Source of the DNA: Macropodus opercularis
Lineage: Eukaryota; Chordata; Actinopteri; Anabantiformes; Osphronemidae
Assembly: GCA_030770545.1 (NCBI GenBank)
Contig: CM061096.1
Location: forward strand, 14,489,501-14,553,500
DNA length: 64,000 nucleotides
Direction of reading: 5' to 3'
The position numbers were made by a program, and so were the translations under genes. This document shows, piece after piece, positions 62,196 to 64,000 of this stretch. The notes beneath the pieces were generated by a model. That model made no database searches. It was not told the origin of the DNA and saw only the letters and a list, made by a program, of their open reading frames with translations. Every line of letters starts with the position of its first letter. Positions within the stretch are counted from its first letter, which is position 1.

Positions 62196-64000
62196 ACGGG
62201 CTTATATAAGGGGGCTGAACATCCTACGCTAATGTATAAATACCCACGATGCCGCGGGTGAAGCAGGGAGAAGGGTCAGAGTGATTCAGCACACCCATAT
62301 CACTCCTCCTCTTTTCTCTCCTTCCCTTCCATCAATCCTCTTCTTCTTCTCCTTCTCTACATCGAGCATTTTCATGTTGCTACGGCGCGTTTTTACAGGA
62401 AACACACACAGGGATTTCACTTGGCAGCAAAACTGTGACCTCGAGTTGGTGATGATCAAAAGACACGTAGAAACGGTGTAAACAAAACAAATGGAGCACA
62501 TTTCCACAAGAGCGCGCTGAACGCTGGTCGACCGGCGACACTGATTGTGTCGATATGAATGCACCTGCATATTAAACAACTGTGTTGGAGCAGGTGAAAG
62601 ATGAAAGGTCTTCTGGGCTGCGGTCAGTTCAGGAGCAGAGACGTGCTTGGACCTGCTCATCCCTGCTCTCTCCTAATCGTGGACCATCTTATATTTAATT
62701 AGGAGAAACCACCGAGGCAAAAACAATGAAATCTGGCCTTTTCGGGAGACACCACAGTCTGTCTGGCTTCACGATCCCTTCGATTGCAGCTTCAGCTCAG
62801 TGCCAGCGCCGTAAAAAAAAAAAAAAGAATTCTGGCACAAGATGATTTTACGTGGTCCAGCCAACACCTCCACCCTTCTCCTCGCTCTCATTCACTGCAT
62901 CCTTCTCACTCTTTCATTCACTCCTCCTTCCCTCCGTTCCTGTCCGTCAGGCTCCTTCTGTCTCTCTCTTCATGGTTTTCCTTCCTTCCCACTCTCTGTC
63001 TGATTCATTCACTTGTCCTTTTCCTGTCATTTTAAATTGAATTTCCCGTCACTTTCTTCCTCTGTCACATTTTCTTTCGGTCTCTCATGCACTAATGTAA
63101 TCCACGCTCACACAGCTGCAGCCTCTCAGACCTGGGAGATGCAGTGAATGCACAGTAAGTGAACTGCTCCACTGCAGCGTAGGTGTTTGGTACGAAGGCT
63201 ACACGATTCCTGATATTACAAGCAAACGGATTCATGTGTCTCTTCAGATGTGTACTTCTCAGCTGGTAAATCCTTGGTAAAATCGCCGTGCAGATGGCAG
63301 TTGCTGGTAAAAGGCGAACTTGTGTCGTGTCTGTATTTGCCGGATGATGTGCAACCCTTCTCATATTCTGACATTGCTGCGTTGATGAATTCTGGCCTTC
63401 TTGCTGCACAGCGCCAGCAGGAGTTCGGGATCTTCGGCGCTGCCCCTGCAAAGTCTGCTGGGAATCTGGACCTGCTAAGATTTACTGACCAGGTGCCCTC
63501 CAGACCAATCAGACGCTAACTCTGAACATTCCACCCACTGGTCAGTAAAATAAACCCAGCCGGATGTTGCGTCTCATTTTTGATCAGCACACGATACACG
63601 TCACGCCACTGTTCCTAACTGGCTGCCAGTCTCAGAGAGCTGTCAACTCCACAGCACCTGAGCATCCTGATCCAGGTCCACTCTGTCCAAACAAAGCAAC
63701 AGAACTTCCACCGTTTCCAATAAACTAGTAAATGTGCAAATGCATCTGCAAGTAAAAGCTGTGGTAATAACATTAATGTCTGAGTCAGTAATGATAGCAC
63801 GGTTGACACGAGGACTAGAGACTGACCAGGCAGGGACAGATTGTAGAGAAGCTGCACTTGTTGTTAAATATTTAAAGGTTGAAACTCTTATCTTTTTTCG
63901 CGGCAACGTTTCCTGCTGCCTGCCTTCTTTGTTTGCCTGTGTGTGTGTAGGGCTCTTGGTTTCCTCTCACGGCAGAAGTACATCTACCTCCACAAGATGA

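Larger units (their letters stand above)
58348..64000 (-). other. prkcb: prkcb intron 2 (at least part), reaching the window edge
   Basis: I looked here for the small exon 2 encoding GFGKQGFQCQ on the minus strand and did not find it, nor exon 1 with its RKGALRQKN pseudosubstrate. The stretch holds an A19 run (58834-58852), a hairpin (59262-59284), CA and TG microsatellites (60047-60071, 62163-62195) and a pyrimidine-rich part (about 62850-63090). It is interpreted as intron. Confidence 0.7.

Noticed and set aside
1..64000. CRISPR array, bacterial operon, phage or defence system
   Set aside because: No spaced direct repeats of CRISPR form, no dense prokaryotic gene layout and no ribosome binding sites; the window is plainly vertebrate.

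Overview
This window is vertebrate nuclear DNA, almost certainly from a teleost fish. It carries two protein-coding genes on the minus strand, both split into many exons with GT-AG introns. The first-transcribed gene is prkcb (protein kinase C beta). It enters from beyond the right edge and runs leftward to about 24.2 kb. Downstream on the same strand is cacng3, the AMPA-receptor auxiliary subunit TARP gamma-3, from 16.45 kb to 5.78 kb. The same head-to-tail PRKCB-CACNG3 order is known on human chromosome 16p12, so this is conserved synteny. Teleost origin is suggested by compact introns, dense CA/GT microsatellites, an internally deleted Tc1-like transposon of a type common in fish, and fish-type interspersed repeat fragments. 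I cannot say which duplicated teleost copy (a or b) either gene represents.

Layout from left to right: 1-5783 is the 3' flank and probable 3' UTR of cacng3. The four cacng3 coding exons are 5784-6295, 8114-8254, 9862-9945 and 16241-16451 and encode 315 residues; intron 3 holds the Tc1-like remnant. A CpG-rich block at about 16.2-17.95 kb is the probable cacng3 promoter. About 7.8 kb separates the two coding regions and probably includes the prkcb 3' UTR. prkcb follows with sixteen recognisable coding exons from 24.2 to 58.35 kb. The alternative last coding exons, beta-I (24221-24376) and beta-II (31258-31434), are both intact. Exons 1 and 2 (N-terminus, pseudosubstrate, first part of C1A) were not found and probably lie beyond 64000.

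Both products are linked to excitatory neurons: PKC-beta is a calcium/diacylglycerol-activated kinase and gamma-3 controls AMPA-receptor trafficking. No bacterial-type system, CRISPR array, operon or clearly new gene was found. The most notable non-coding features are a 593-bp nonamer minisatellite in prkcb intron 5 with a perfect 189-bp internal duplication, repeats placed directly against two prkcb 5' splice sites, a long pyrimidine tract before the beta-II exon, and unusual C-terminal tails on both PKC-beta isoforms.
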